Origin: Branchinecta lynchi
Taxonomy: Eukaryota > Arthropoda > Branchiopoda > Anostraca > Branchinectidae
Reading direction: 5' to 3'
DNA length: 64,000 nt
Assembly: GCA_023053575.1 (NCBI GenBank)
Contig: JAKZAP010000010.1
Coordinates: 18,536,628-18,600,627, forward strand
Positions 11,984 through 22,535 of the stretch are shown piece by piece (the stretch's first letter is position 1; each line of letters begins with the position of its first letter). The notes under the pieces were generated by a model, which saw nothing but the letters and a program-made list of their open reading frames with translations, did no database searches and was not told where the DNA came from. The position numbers were made by a program, and so were the translations under genes.

Positions 11984-12059
11984 TATAAAAGCACCAACTC
12001 ACAAGTTATAAATAAACCGTAATCCATCTAGTTTCCAGATTCAAACGACTAAGGTGAGT
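11984..12059 (+). promoter_or_regulatory. Possible TATA box and first-exon donor
   Basis: TATAAAAG at 11984-11991 is followed about 60 bases later by ACTAAG|GTGAGT (donor at 12054), a good metazoan donor. This is the layout of a short non-coding first exon. No downstream exon could be assigned and both motifs can arise by chance in AT-rich DNA, so this is only a candidate. Confidence 0.25.
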
Positions 12060-12099
12060 TGGGATTAACCGCGACAAACCAAAAAATAGATAGATTACC

Positions 12100-12806
12100 T
12101 TTAATCTATTTTTTATTATTGTTTATTTTTCAATGAGCATTGATTTAACTTTATTTTTGAGACTATTTACAGAAAGTTCAAGTTTAACTTCATTATGATA
12201 ATTATGCCATACCCTCAATATAGTATTTCTCAATGAAAATCTTGATCTTTCGGAAATTATTAAAGGTTGCCGGGTTTTACACGGATTGCGCGTGTTACGA
12301 TCGTGATTAGATTAAATTCCAGAAAATAAATCGGGTGCATAAAAATGTTCCGGTAGGGAATTACAGTGATGTTTTTTCTTGAATAAACAGAATGGAAAAT
12401 GACGAAAGATTTGAGGGGCAATATATTCAAAAATAGAGGAAGACTAATAGTTGGTGACTTATTAGGATCAGGAGACGGTACAAAAAGCTGAAGAATTCTA
12501 AGGCTTTATTCTGCTGCCTTACCAATGGTAATATATTCGATCGAAACGTATTTAAATACACAAGAGGACACTAATATAAGTAAGAATGGAGTAATGCAAA
12601 ATAATAAACCGTAGGGCATCACAGAGGAGATAATATTGAAGAACCCTGATCATACCGACGTTCCCTGCAACCTTAACCATCAGGTAAGTTATGTGCTCCT
12701 TCCAACTTAAATTCGAGTCAACTACTATCCCTAAATACCGAAGATGATGGACTCGACTGATTGTTGTACCGTGCTTTTCAATTGTTAGAGAGTTAAAAGT
12801 AGGCAC
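12100..12806 (-). pseudogene. LINE reverse transcriptase thumb/C-terminal fragment
   Basis: The minus-strand frame reads PTFNSLTIEKHGTTIS, then HLRYLGIVVDSNLSWKEHI and LRFIILHYSILTYISVL, the conserved LGV.ID..LSWK..H block after the catalytic domain of CR1/I/Jockey-group LINEs. Downstream, after a frame change, QNKALRILQLF continues the family pattern (QKRALR-like). There are several stops and shifts and no catalytic FADD motif, so this is a dead 5'-truncated copy. Confidence 0.8.
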
Positions 12807-13298
12807 TAGCTTTCACCTTTGGCAATTCCGAAAGATAGGGTGTTTCCTATCTTGCAAACAGGGTGTAGAACTTCCATTTATTTTATAGCAGGTTCGTTTT
12901 TCATAGCTACAGACTGAAAAGAACCCTTGCCGAGAAGGTATGAAAATATCACCAGAATAAATCTCAGCTGACTTCCCGATGAAAAATTTGTAGCCTGTGT
13001 AGTTGTATAATAGTTGTACGAAAAAATTGCATGTATTAAAATAGTAAATAATACTGTCATTCAATATACCTCACGTACTGAAACTGCGCCAATTTTAAGC
13101 AGTAGTATACAGTAGCATCCCGTCGCGCTGTAGTAGCATCCAGTCTTCCTAATAGTAGCATGTATAGTGGTAAGAGTTACTACTGTATGCTATTAAAACT
13201 TACAATTCCAGTCAACTAATTCTTGAAAAAAATTTCATCGGGTTATTCGTTTGGCGACATAAAGAGCGACATTCGCAGTCAGTTTGGCTGAAGGAATA
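12807..13298. other. Spacer with short TAGTAGCAT repeats
   Basis: Between about 13098 and 13195 the sequence carries four imperfect copies of a TAGTAGCAT-type unit with reverse copies, forming a small clustered repeat. Otherwise nothing was recognised. Confidence 0.4.
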
Positions 13299-13720
13299 CT
13301 TATTATTATTATTTATTTATAACCCATCAACTGGCCGGGGCCAAAAAGACGGAGCATGGAAAAAATACAAAATGTAAATGAATAGGTGAACAGAGTAAAC
13401 TGAAACACAAAAGAACAACAAAATCCAAATAAGCTTAAGTCAAATCCGTTTCAAGGGACTCCGCATTAGTAGCTCGCAGGCCGCGTAAACTCAATCCCTT
13501 TTGGACAGAGTAGGCTGTAAGCAGGGTGTTTTGCACTCCCACAATTTGCACACTTCACAGAGGTTGAGGTGCACGGGCTCTCACGGCTGGATTCGTGGCT
13601 CCCACCACATTTAGAGCATTTGAAGTTGTTCTTGCAGTCACAGGTTAATTGACCGAACTCTTGGCACTTGTAACACCGCTTTGGGGCATAGATGTACTTG
13701 AATATTCGGAAGTAGTCGTA
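13299..13720 (-). pseudogene. LINE ORF1 zinc-knuckle end with 3' tail
   Basis: Minus-strand frame from about 13690 reads RCYKCQEFGQLTCDC, then FKCSKCGGSHESS, CTSTSVKCANCGSAKH and LLCP, then ends near 13480. These are tandem CCHC-type knuckles of a gag-like LINE ORF1, with the first partly degraded. The sequence then runs through a short 3' UTR to a tail of AAT repeats at 13299-13320. No ORF2 lies between the ORF1 end and the tail, so this is either an ORF1-only derivative or an internally deleted copy. Confidence 0.75.
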
Positions 13721-13845
13721 GTCGATATTATATGTTTTCGCTACCCTACCTTAATTGTTTCTGACCGTTCTAACATGTCCAAGCAAGGAAGGAAATGGAT
13801 AGCCTATATGCCATCAAGGGTTAAAGGACACCGGAATGAAGAGTA

Positions 13846-14391
13846 TCAAGTATCATCCCTATCTGTATGACTTCCGCTAACATTGCATGCAGAAAACCCA
13901 ACCCAAATACGAAATAGTGTTTCCAAGCTATGATTTTTGCTCCATTTTGCATCTGTCCTTATTTCAGTACCGAACAATTTTAGAAATGAACATATGTCTC
14001 CAATCAACCCTTCTTCTGGAATATTGTTTAACCAGTTAAGCCCAAACGTATTTCTAGAAGAAATTCCAATACGATCCGGCCAGCGCTGTACAAGATTTGA
14101 ATGAATTGCGCTTTTTGTCTTGGAGTCTTGCATGTGCAAACCTCCAGAAACGATCATCCCTATTTTGAAAACCTCACGCTCAGGAGAAGAATGCTCACCG
14201 TGGTCATGTCTATTCTCCATGGTGTGTTCAAGTATGGTTTCATTGTTCAGGTGTCCTTTAAAGGAGGTTGAGAACAGAAGTTTGCTCAGAGGCGACCCAG
14301 CATCTCGTTTTTTTTGTGTTTTTTTCCTCATGTCGAGTCGAGTTCGAGTCGTTCGAAAACAACACTGGCAACCGATTTTGTAATTTTCCAA
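13846..14391 (-). CDS. Unrecognised 181-codon ORF
   Basis: Open frame starting MENYKIGCQCCFRTTRT and ending SGSHTDRDDT. No domain, signal peptide or membrane segment is evident, and a second ORF overlaps it in another frame (14258-14746). Codon use and context give no support for a real gene. It is longer than most chance ORFs in the window, which is the only reason for listing it. It lies in the cytochrome b561 intron. Confidence 0.15.
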   Translation of the reverse strand: MENYKIGCQCCFRTTRTRLDMRKKTQKKRDAGSPLSKLLFSTSFKGHLNNETILEHTMENRHDHGEHSSPEREVFKIGMIVSGGLHMQDSKTKSAIHSNLVQRWPDRIGISSRNTFGLNWLNNIPEEGLIGDICSFLKLFGTEIRTDAKWSKNHSLETLFRIWVGFSACNVSGSHTDRDDT

Positions 14392-14704
14392 TAGACATCA
14401 TTTGGGCATCGTGAGTTACAACTTGTTCATTATATGAATTTCCACAGTAGCTGTAGTTCACATGACTTCGGCTGCCTTTTACAGCTAGAGCTATCTGATT
14501 TTGAATTATATAAACGGGGTTTTTACCAATGGTCATAAGCGATATTTGATAGTTTTCTCGAAACTGAGTTATTATACATAGTATATATATGTAGTGCCCC
14601 ACCAACTCTACCGTTATTATATATAGTGCCCTACCCATAGCTGTGGCCTGCGGTGCTACCATACATTGTAGAAATTTCGGCCAAAGCCGAGCAACCACTA
14701 CGAC

Positions 14705-14860
14705 GATAAATAATAATAATAATAAATAAATAATTTTATTTTTCACCCATCAAAAAGCACATGGCATAGACGGAGTAGGAATAAAGAAAGAAAAGAATAA
14801 AGAAACATAGTTTTCTATCTTGGACTTTTAGGCCTTCCAGGTCTAAAGGTGAGACGGTTT
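14705..14860 (-). mobile_element. LINE 3' end with AAT-repeat tail
   Basis: The minus strand reads through ...GATGGGTGAAAAATAAAA into ATT repeats (plus 14705-14735). The layout matches the terminus at 13299, including the ATGGG motif about 15 bases before the tail. Only the 3' UTR survives. Confidence 0.6.
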
Positions 14861-15030
14861 TGGCTGTTCTTGTACATCTGTAACCTTCTGGAAAGTCGAC
14901 ATCTTATCGTAAGAATGCATGTCCCTCACTTTAAAGTTGAACTGAAAAGCCAACTTATTTTTGTGCCATTTAAGTGAATACAGTGAATTATTTGGATTCT
15001 GCAAAGGGATTTTTTACTTTCCACTAGTTG

Positions 15031-15229
15031 TGACGTTCAGAATATCTTCTCAACACAAACGCGGCTTTTCAGTCGGCAGTGGTGAGATGGGTATTTAGTG
15101 CCTGAACAAAAAAAATCATAAATTGGTCTCGTTCAGAATATCTGCTCAACACAAACGCGGCTTTTCAGTGGGCAGTGGTGAGATTGGTATTTAGTGCCTG
15201 AACAAAAAAAATCATAAATTTGTCTCTTA
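15031..15229. repeat. Tandem duplication, about 99-bp unit, two copies
   Basis: GTTCAGAATATCTTCTC at about 15031 and GTTCAGAATATCTGCTC at about 15130 open two copies that share CACAAACGCGGCTTTTCAG and end ACAAAAAAAATCATAAATT. The copies differ at only a few positions, so the duplication is recent. Confidence 0.85.
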
Positions 15230-15467
15230 AGACATACAACAAAAATACCAGCGCATCGATGTACCACAAATCACACGGAAATTCCAATATTTGAAAATCG
15301 ATTGTTTGTGAATAGCGGAACAACGAAGTAACGCATTGTCAGCGGGTCTTCCAGCCAATGTTAGTGAATAAGTGACTAGTAACTAGATTGTCCTATCAAC
15401 GCCCTTTTCGGTCAAACTTTAAAAGGTTTCAAAAAGCTCAACAGTTATCTCGCTGAAGTGCTGATAA

Positions 15468-15560
15468 CGTATAATGATAATAATAAGTGTATTTCAAAGC
15501 CCAGGGTCCATTTACAAAACAAGACAAAAAGACAATACAAAAAAACACAATATTTTCATG
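15468..15560 (-). mobile_element. LINE 3' end with AAT-repeat tail
   Basis: On the minus strand a sequence ending GGGCTTTGAAATACACTT runs into TATTATTATC. This is a short relic of a LINE 3' terminus; no coding part is preserved. Confidence 0.45.
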
Positions 15561-16054
15561 CGGCTATGGAGCCTAACTACGAAGCTTAGTGGTCACATAC
15601 CTGGGTTATAACTTTTCCAACGTACTATCCCGGATATACATAAGAAGCAAAACTTTCCCCCTAAAAAATGATCACTGAACTCCGAAAGCTCCTGGCATCG
15701 ATTGAGAATATGCAAGTAGTAGGCGAGCCTAAAGTACACGACTACATCAAGGACAAAGAAGAAGACAAGGTTCTCTTCTGTCTCTGAATGAAAACAATAA
15801 AAAATAAATCAATAAAAATACATTCAAGTAACAATAGCCAAAAACGATAGAACCGAGTGCATTAACTATGCTGGAGCTCCAAGCGGAGCTTCGTACATCC
15901 CTTACCACCATGTCTACCACAGATGGTCAATCAAGCTTGGTATGAAACTGTCCGATTCGGTAGATATCAGCTCACTGATTGTAACAAATCTTTAACGTCG
16001 TATAAACCAGGGAAGACTTGTTCCCCAGAGAGATTATACGATTCCTATTCTTAC

Positions 16055-16253
16055 CATTGCCATAGAGAACTATCAGTCCTATGGTCATCAGGATGGGATG
16101 CCAGTTGAATTCCAAATTCGGGTTTGACTGCCAAGCGAAACCCCCTTTGTACTGCATAAGCCAGAACCCCATCAATATGACTAGAATGATTGCCATGGTA
16201 CATGACAGGCAGTAGAGGAGGAACAAACCCCTCACATTTCGACGACTTTCCAT
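16055..16253 (-). CDS. CYB561: Cytochrome b561, exon 1 (start exon)
   Basis: The exon starts at ATG (16253) and encodes MESRRNVRGLFLLYC, a hydrophobic first helix, QYKGGFAWQS, NLEFNWHPILM and GLIVLYGN. The donor is G|GTAAGA at 16054. The NWHPILM histidine is the first heme ligand, and the Y(K/R)GG(F/L)AW motif just before it is typical of animal cytochrome b561. A candidate acceptor (CCTTTTAG) lies 23 bases upstream of the ATG, so an upstream non-coding exon is likely. The ATG was chosen because it gives a family-length N-terminus. The gene spans at least 11.8 kb because two introns are filled with repeats. Confidence 0.9.
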
Positions 16254-16276
16254 GGATAGCTCGATATCAATCCAAC

Positions 16277-16748
16277 CTAAAAGGAACTGTAGTTATTAAC
16301 TAACGAATGTATCTCCCCCCCCCCCCCCTCTGTGTTGTAAGAATATTTTTTGTTTAAGCATATTTATAACGCAATCTTAGGTTTATCTTTCTTTCATCGA
16401 ATCATCATTACTTTGCTCGGAAGGGGGGGGGGGGATTTATATTAAATACATTTCATTCATCCCCCCCCCCCCCCTCAGGTTTACTGAAATGACGCCTATG
16501 TCTGCATTTAAACTGGCTGGAGCATTGGAAATAAGACGTGTCGGAGTTTCAGTTTTCGTACAGTACAGAGAATGAAAAGATAAACCTAAGATTGCGTTTT
16601 AGATTTGATTATACAAAAAAAATATAATTAGGCTTGCAACAAACAGGGGGGAACGAACAAGAACAAAAATAAAGCTAGTAAAATGAAAGAAATAATAAAG
16701 AAATGAAAACAGTAAACTGCAAACACGAAGCGTAGGAGTTCCTAGTAA
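16277..16748. other. Spacer upstream of the cytochrome gene
   Basis: The segment contains three homopolymer tracts (C at about 16314-16328, G at about 16423-16433, C at about 16461-16474). The phrase AACGCAATCTTAGGTTTATC (16370) recurs inverted at about 16585, so a C/G-tract-bearing inverted-repeat element of about 230 bp may be present. A 5' UTR or promoter of the cytochrome gene could lie here, but no clear core promoter is visible. Confidence 0.4.
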
Positions 16749-17238
16749 TTTTTGGGATCCCAAAACGTAAGTGGAGGGATACCTATGACATCACAAAAGT
16801 TGTCCGTCTGTCCGTCCGTCTGTTAGCACAATAACTCTCGAAGGGGTTGAGATATTTTGTACAAATTTGGCACGATGACTCTTTGGCAAAGTTCAGGTCA
16901 AGTTCGAAGATGGGCTCTGTAAGCGGTGAGGGAGGGGTTTCAAATTAAGGGACGACAATTTTTTTTTTAAAGCTAATGAGATAGTCGATTTAGGGGTAAG
17001 GAAACATGGTGAATCGGAATATGAATTATTTTCTTACCGGACAAGTAGTTCACCTGGAATCTGGCAAAAACCGGAAATTTTGGGAAAAGATCGGTAAAAA
17101 GTGTATATGAAGTTGATTAGATGTTCGCTTCACGGATAGGAACACATGCTGAATTCGAATGTGAAAATTATTTTCACGTCGGAAAAGTAACATGGTCGAT
17201 ATAGAGTGAGGAGCCACGCTGTTGAAACTTTCGAACAT

Positions 17239-17622
17239 TCTAGTGTTGGGCGATATTCGATATCGATAACGATATATCGATATATCGGACCAAATATCGA
17301 TATCGAATATCGAAACGTAAATATCGATATCGAAAACGATATTTTTTCACTCATAATTATTGTAAATAATCCAACATAACCTACATTTATATATCCGAAA
17401 TTGGAGCAATATGTTTTCCGTAATTCAGTTCTTATTTATCCGGAGTTTGAGATAATGCAAGATGCTATTTAACGACAATTTCGTTAGTAGATTTAGGCGA
17501 AACGAGACATATCCTACAGCGAAACATACTAAAGAAATATCGATATCGATATATCGAATATCGAAAGTGAAAATATCGATATATCGATATATCGAAAAAT
17601 CCAAATATCGCCCAACACTAGT
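17239..17622. mobile_element. TAGTGTTGGGCGATATT inverted-repeat element
   Basis: A 0.38-kb element begins TAGTGTTGGGCGATATT and ends AATATCGCCCAACACTA, a perfect terminal inverted repeat. Both subterminal regions are dense arrays of ATCGATAT-type words, so the ends can form extended hairpins. No 8-bp duplication was found next to it. It has no coding content and sits inside family A copy 16749-18870. Confidence 0.75.
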
Positions 17623-18353
17623 CCCTACCCTACCCCTTTACTCACACATGCAAGCTCTTCGCGCCTGGGTGCGTCATTTTGTTTAATCTATACACCTAGG
17701 GGGGGGGGGGTGACTTCTCTCGTGCGTGTACGCGTAAAGTTAATTGGGTTTATGAGAATACTGTTTAAACCTAGCGTACGTTTGGGTTTTGGGGGGCGGG
17801 GGGGGGGGGGGGGGGTCGAAGGGGTTGGTACATGTTGTTCGAATTCGTAGAAGGATCACTGGCAAAGTACAGGCTAAGTCCGTAGATGGGTCCTTTAGCC
17901 CTAAATTTACTAAATTTAGAGGCAGAGGAGGTGGTCTAGAATTTAGGGTAGAAACAAATTTATTTTTATAAGCTGGTGAGATATTCGTTTAAGGGGTAAG
18001 GAGGCTCACTGAGAGAAATAGTTTTCTTGCCGGACAAATAATTCTCCAGGAATTCAGCCAAAACTGGAAATTTGGTTAAAGCTCAAAGTCGTTTCTGAAG
18101 TCGTTTAGAGATTCGGTTTCGGGATGAGGAGAAATGCTGAATCGAATTTTGAACTTTATTTCCTTGACGGATAAGCTGGCAAAATTTTCAAAAACCTGGA
18201 AATTTAGATTGAAAGGTTCTGCTCTCCGCGTCACTAGATCTTTTCCTCTGGATGTAGTTCGCCGGGAATGCTGCTAAAATACGAGAATTCGGTTAACAAA
18301 AAAAACCACAATTATAAAAGACCCTTTTGAGGTCATCAGACATGAGATACGAA

Positions 18354-18404
18354 AGAATGAATGATTGATTTATTTGCACATTAAAGCCATCCGGCCATCA
18401 TGCA
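18354..18404 (-). mobile_element. Short LINE 3' terminus
   Basis: About 50 bases identical or nearly so to the minus-strand LINE terminus at 6486-6530 (GCAAATAAAT followed by ATTC-type repeats). It is the extreme 3' end only, consistent with severe 5' truncation at insertion. Confidence 0.7.
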
Positions 18405-18652
18405 ATTGGAGTGAACATGCTCGTTGAATCCGTATCTGAACTTGGTTTCCTTGCTTGATTAGTTGTTTGGCCGTAAGCAAAAAACTTCAAAACGGTAAAA
18501 ATAAATAATTGTAGGCTACATACTCAAGCGGTTGATTACGGATAAATAGCAAAAATGTTAAAGGGGTCTAGCGAAGACTCGGAAATGTACAAGACTCGAT
18601 TGTCTGGATCAAGAAGTCTGATAAACATTACGTTTTTGGGATCCCATCGAAA

Positions 18653-18849
18653 CAGGCTCGTAACCAGAAATTTTTTTCGTGGGGATTTTTGCCTTTCGGG
18701 GGGGGGGGGGTTGCCCGCGGGTCGGAAACAAAAGTACAAAAAAGACATAGATTAGAGGGAAAAGCCTGTAAAAATGACTATTTTTGTGTGTTTCGGGGGG
18801 ATTTCAACCCCCTACCCCCCCCCCCCCCCCCCCCCCGGATACGGCCTTG
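18653..18849 (+). mobile_element. hAT-like MITE with 8-bp target duplication
   Basis: Starts CAGGCTCGTAACC and ends GGATACGGCCTTG. Flanked by CATCGAAA on both sides (18645-18652 and 18850-18857). The insertion splits the ...CATCGAAACCTTTGG terminus of a family A repeat, whose intact form appears at other copies (for example 31507), so the empty site is known. Contains two long G or C tracts. Confidence 0.9.
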
Positions 18850-19027
18850 CATCGAAACCTTTGGTCTTATTCTACTAGAGTATATTCACACAATCCATAA
18901 AACGGATACGTCGGCTTCGATGCTTTGCGATATTTCGGCCCTTCCTGGCAAGGGTCCTCGTCAGGCTGTCGAACTTCAGGGTAACGTAGGGGAATGAACG
19001 AAACTGCAATAAGTTATTACTTCGTAG

Positions 19028-19197
19028 TAAGGCCATGTCCAGGGGGGTTAGGGGGTTGAACCCCCCCCCCCCCGAAACACACAAAAAGAACGATTTTTAT
19101 AGGCTTTTCCCTCTGATCTATGTGTTTTTGGTACTTTTTTGTCCGACCAGCAGGCAACCCCCCCCTCCCCCGAAATAAATTCCTGGATACGGGCCTG
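19028..19197 (-). mobile_element. hAT-like MITE with 8-bp target duplication
   Basis: Third copy of the CAGGCCCGTATCC family, inverted. It runs from TAAGGCCATGTCC to GGATACGGGCCTG and is flanked by CTTCGTAG (19020-19027 and 19198-19205). G/C tracts lie near both ends. It lies 170 bases from the copy at 18653-18849, in opposite orientation. Confidence 0.88.
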
Positions 19198-19205
19198 CTT
19201 CGTAG

Positions 19206-19830
19206 CATCGTAGCTGAGGTATCTGTTTTATGCATTGTTTGAATATCTGTTTCCCATTCAGCTTGGACTCAAGGAGTATTTATCTACTAGGATCGCTTCT
19301 AGTTAAAGCCTGATGGCAAGATTGGGCCGAAACATCGCCTGAATCATATTACATTTGTCACCAGATTCTGATTCTAATTAGATCTTCTAAAAGTAAGCAG
19401 GACTCACCACAAAGTTATCTTCTTCTATGCTTCCTTATGTCAATCTCCTCCTATTCTAGCACATATCAACAGGTTGGAGAGATTGGGTTGGCTAGGCAAA
19501 CCGGAATACCGGCAGCCGGGAATATTCCAGCAAGTGGGACACGGAGAGTCTGTGAATGGAGAAAATCGATTATGACTTTCAGAGCGTCGCAATGACTTAA
19601 CGAGAACACGTCCACCGAGATAAGCTGTGACGCCTTCGCTGATAACAGAAATTTCGAACTAATAGACTACATAATTTTAAGCATCCGAGGAAAACAACAA
19701 GCGACAAAGCAACAACAACAATCCCCGCTTCCGAAAAAAGTCCGTAACCTAGTGGCGACATTTCAGTTAACCTTGGGGGAGCAGGACACAGACAGACTCA
19801 AGTTTTAAGTACCAATTATGGAGTGAGTTC
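19206..19830. other. Spacer, no gene seen
   Basis: No conserved domain, exon signature or repeat family was recognised on either strand. Confidence 0.35.
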
Positions 19831-20039
19831 AAAGGACCCCTCGCACTATTTACTATTCTAAAGTATTTTAAAATATTTGAATACTTTAAAACTAGGCTGT
19901 GCTTTCAACAAATAACCCACGGTTTTGGCTGTATCAAGCCTTTTAGCGAAAACAGAAACTGGGGTCTCCGGTTTTAGAAATATATGGAGTAATTATGGAA
20001 GTAGGTTGCGTTAGTATTATAAGTAAGAGAGGTCCTTTA
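19831..20039 (-). mobile_element. AAAGGACC-ended MITE, copy 2
   Basis: Reverse-oriented, internally shortened copy of the element at 7473-7845. It starts AAAGGACCCCTCGCACTA and ends GAGAGGTCCTTT, and retains the TTTTAAAACTAGGCTGTGCT landmark region in inverted form with small changes. Confidence 0.7.
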
Positions 20040-20804
20040 CGGAAGTGTTTAGATATGTATTTCAAAGTAAAGTCATTGACATTATTGAGATTTTAGAAAT
20101 TTGAACTTTTTTGAAATTGTGAAAGTGCAGAAAATCGGTTCAAGAAAACCTAATTCTTTGCCAGCAAAAAAAAATACCCCCCCCCCCCCCCCAGGTTTCT
20201 GAGGGGCAAAAATCTTCCATCTTCCCATTTTAAAAGTCTGAAATTACCGCGAAGGGCGGTAGTAGTAGTAGTATTTAATTACAACAACAAACATAGATAA
20301 AAATCACGGACCAGTGCACATGCCTGGTGGCATACTTTAGCACTGACAATGTTGCACAACGAAAATAAAATAAAAAGCCGTCTTCTAACTACATTTTGAC
20401 ATCAACAAAAAGAGAACAAAAACAATTTCTGAAGCTTATAATTCTATGGGGGATCTATAGGTCGTTGGCCCTATAGGGAAAACAGAGAAGACCGAATAGG
20501 TAACACAAATTCTTAACAAACATCCAGCAGTTTTTGAGCCATTTAAACGACTGACAAAAAGCTAAACACTCGAACTAGCAACCCGAAGGAAATTGTAGTA
20601 GCCACAGTTTTGTCAATGTTTACGAACCTTTCGGGGGGGAGGGGGAATACAGTTTCAAAAACAGCGGATCTGAAAATATCAAACTGGTATGTTTAATCTC
20701 AGATTGGTGATAGTTAATTGAATCCTTTTTTGAAGACATGGTGATTTTTCTTACAATTTTATCGTCTGGAACATCGATGCATGTACATGACCTCTCCCCC
20801 AAAA
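20040..20804. other. Spacer with a LINE 3' tail
   Basis: At 20258-20345 the minus strand reads ...GATTTTTATCTATG and ends in a TAC-type trinucleotide tail, a probable LINE 3' end. A C run lies at about 20176-20192. No gene is seen. Confidence 0.4.
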
Positions 20805-21013
20805 TAGTCCTCCAAGTTGTGTAGTCAATCTGTCAAATACGCCCCCACCCCCCACGTCTAAATTCCCAGGAATGCAATGTCTATTACTAGGCGCTATTCG
20901 TCAGGGCAGGGCTGATTGTCCATTGTGCTCTAATCGAACGGGCGCAGTTGGTGTTTATCCTACTAGACGAACGAATCAATTTTTTACGTGCGAAGTACAA
21001 AAGCCCAGTACAA
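20805..21013. repeat. Dispersed repeat J, copy
   Basis: CCCCACGTCTAAATTCCCAG and the following CAATGTCTATTA match segments near 25590 and 26480. The following GAACGGGCGCAGTTGGTG and ACGAACGAAT stretch (20937-20980) recurs at 24940-24985. The class is unknown. Confidence 0.55.
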
Positions 21014-21240
21014 CAAGAGCTACGAGCTCATATGGCACTTGTTACGAGTAGGCACGGCTCGGTTATGTCAATGATATATCTAGTGTTTGCTAGGTGTCTT
21101 CCCACCAAGTTTCATCTCGATCACTCCACTTATAGCGTTTCCCAAGATTTCCGGTTGCCCCCTCCAGCTCCCCCCAAAAGTCACCGGATCCGGTCCGGAT
21201 TTTAAGTGGGTCGTCTGAGGCATGAGGTCGTTCCAAATAT
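21014..21240 (+). repeat. Family B composite repeat, truncated
   Basis: The first 225 bases of a family B element (AAGAGCTACGAGCTCATATG onward), nearly identical to the inverted 5' part of 3132-3634. The copy stops within a core monomer near 21240 and lacks the microsatellite and terminal hairpin. Confidence 0.75.
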
Positions 21241-21289
21241 GGCGGCAAAAAAAGGCGCTAAGGGTTTGACATCCTGATTGTCCATCGTG

Positions 21290-22080
21290 CTCTAATAGTC
21301 CAGTAAAAGTACTGAAAAAAAGAAGTCAACCGGACAAAATTGCGACACAGATGTTTTTGACACTGAACAATATATCCAAAATCCATCGAACTTCCCCGAT
21401 GGGAAAACTTTCTAGGGCTGCTTAAAAGGGTGGAGGGGGTGACAAATTAAGGGAAGAAAAAAACATTTGTTTATGAGAATATGACAGTCTAGTTAGGGTT
21501 AAGGAGACACGCTGATTCCATTTATGAACTTTACTGTTTCATTCGACAAGTAGTTCGCGCGTAATCCGGTGAAAACCGGAAATTCGGTCCTGGAAGCAAA
21601 CAGTTTATTTACAAAAAAAAAACTTATTGGTCTAATAATACGAAAGTCGGTCTAGAGGAAAGAAGACCTGCTGAATCCGTTTCGAAACTTTGTATTCCTC
21701 AGAAAAGTAGATCACCCGGAACCCGGCGAAAACCGGGATTCGGTACCATACAAGAAAACAGCTTACTCTAAAAGAAAATTGTTTGGTCTAAAAGCACAGT
21801 CGGCTTAGCGGTAAAGAGACCTGCTAAGGCCTTGTATATGTTTTTCTTCGCCCGACAATTAGTTTCCCTGGAATCCGGTGGAAACCGGAAAATCAAAAGA
21901 AGTGAATTTTATCCTGACAATTTTGATTTAGGCTAATATAATTACGAGTTGGAGGACATTTTATGTCCATCTCTGAACTTTGCTGTTTTTCCCTGGCAAG
22001 TAGTTCGTACGGAATCCGGCAAAAACTAGAAATTCCATAGAAGTAAAAATTTATTTTGACGTCGATTACAGTTTCAGCAT
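21290..22080 (+). repeat. Family A-related repeat, divergent subfamily
   Basis: Begins near TCCAGTAAAAGTACTG and contains degraded units with CCGGAA(A/T)CCGG-type motifs and GACAAGTAGTTCG-like words spaced about 140-180 bases apart. An inverted relative, with the same outer sequence, is at 24440-24935. It lacks the TTTTTGGGATCCC terminus of the main family. Confidence 0.6.
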
Positions 22081-22535
22081 AAGATCAAGAATCCGTGCAG
22101 AATCCATATCTGATGGGGTTTTTTTTTTTCTCGAAGGACAAGTCGACAGTAGAAAAAACGTAGACAGTATACAAAAGTAGACAGTAGACAAAACGAGAAT
22201 TCGATACACGTAAAGGTAAAAGTTGGTTTGGAGCATCAGTATGGGGGTTCGGCTGGAGCTGGTCCCATGCACTCTCCTCCAGCAAGTGCGCAGGATATAC
22301 TCTTCTTGCAATAGTTACTAACTTGACTTTCTTGGTTCAGGACGCAAGCTGTTTACTTTCCCTGTCTACGAACCTTTGCAGAAGAAACTGAGCAATGAGT
22401 CACGTTCTTTGGTGAAGAACATCACGATTTGCATCCAGAATACATCCCACAACCACCGTGGCAGCGGAAACCTCCTATGGGTTTGCAGTCCAGTTTAGTT
22501 TCAGGGCGTTCAGCCATGTTAGGCCCCCACTTTGC

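Larger units (their letters stand above)
16749..18870 (+). repeat. Family A composite repeat with nested insertions
   Basis: Starts TTTTTGGGATCCCAAAACG, with a CCGT/CTGT tract at about 16800-16822, and ends with TTTTTGGGATCCCATCG and CCTTTGGTCTTATT. Core units carry CCGGAA... and GACAAGTAGTTC. The copy is interrupted by a TAGTGTTGGGCG element (17239-17622), a LINE 3' scrap (18354-18404) and a hAT-like MITE (18653-18849) that splits its right terminus. Removing the MITE and one 8-bp duplication restores a normal family A end. Confidence 0.8.

Noticed and set aside
13846..14746. Overlapping 181- and 162-codon minus ORFs as a host gene
   Set aside because: They overlap in different frames, have no domain and no splice evidence, and lie in the intron of a same-strand gene. 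Only the first is listed, at low confidence.
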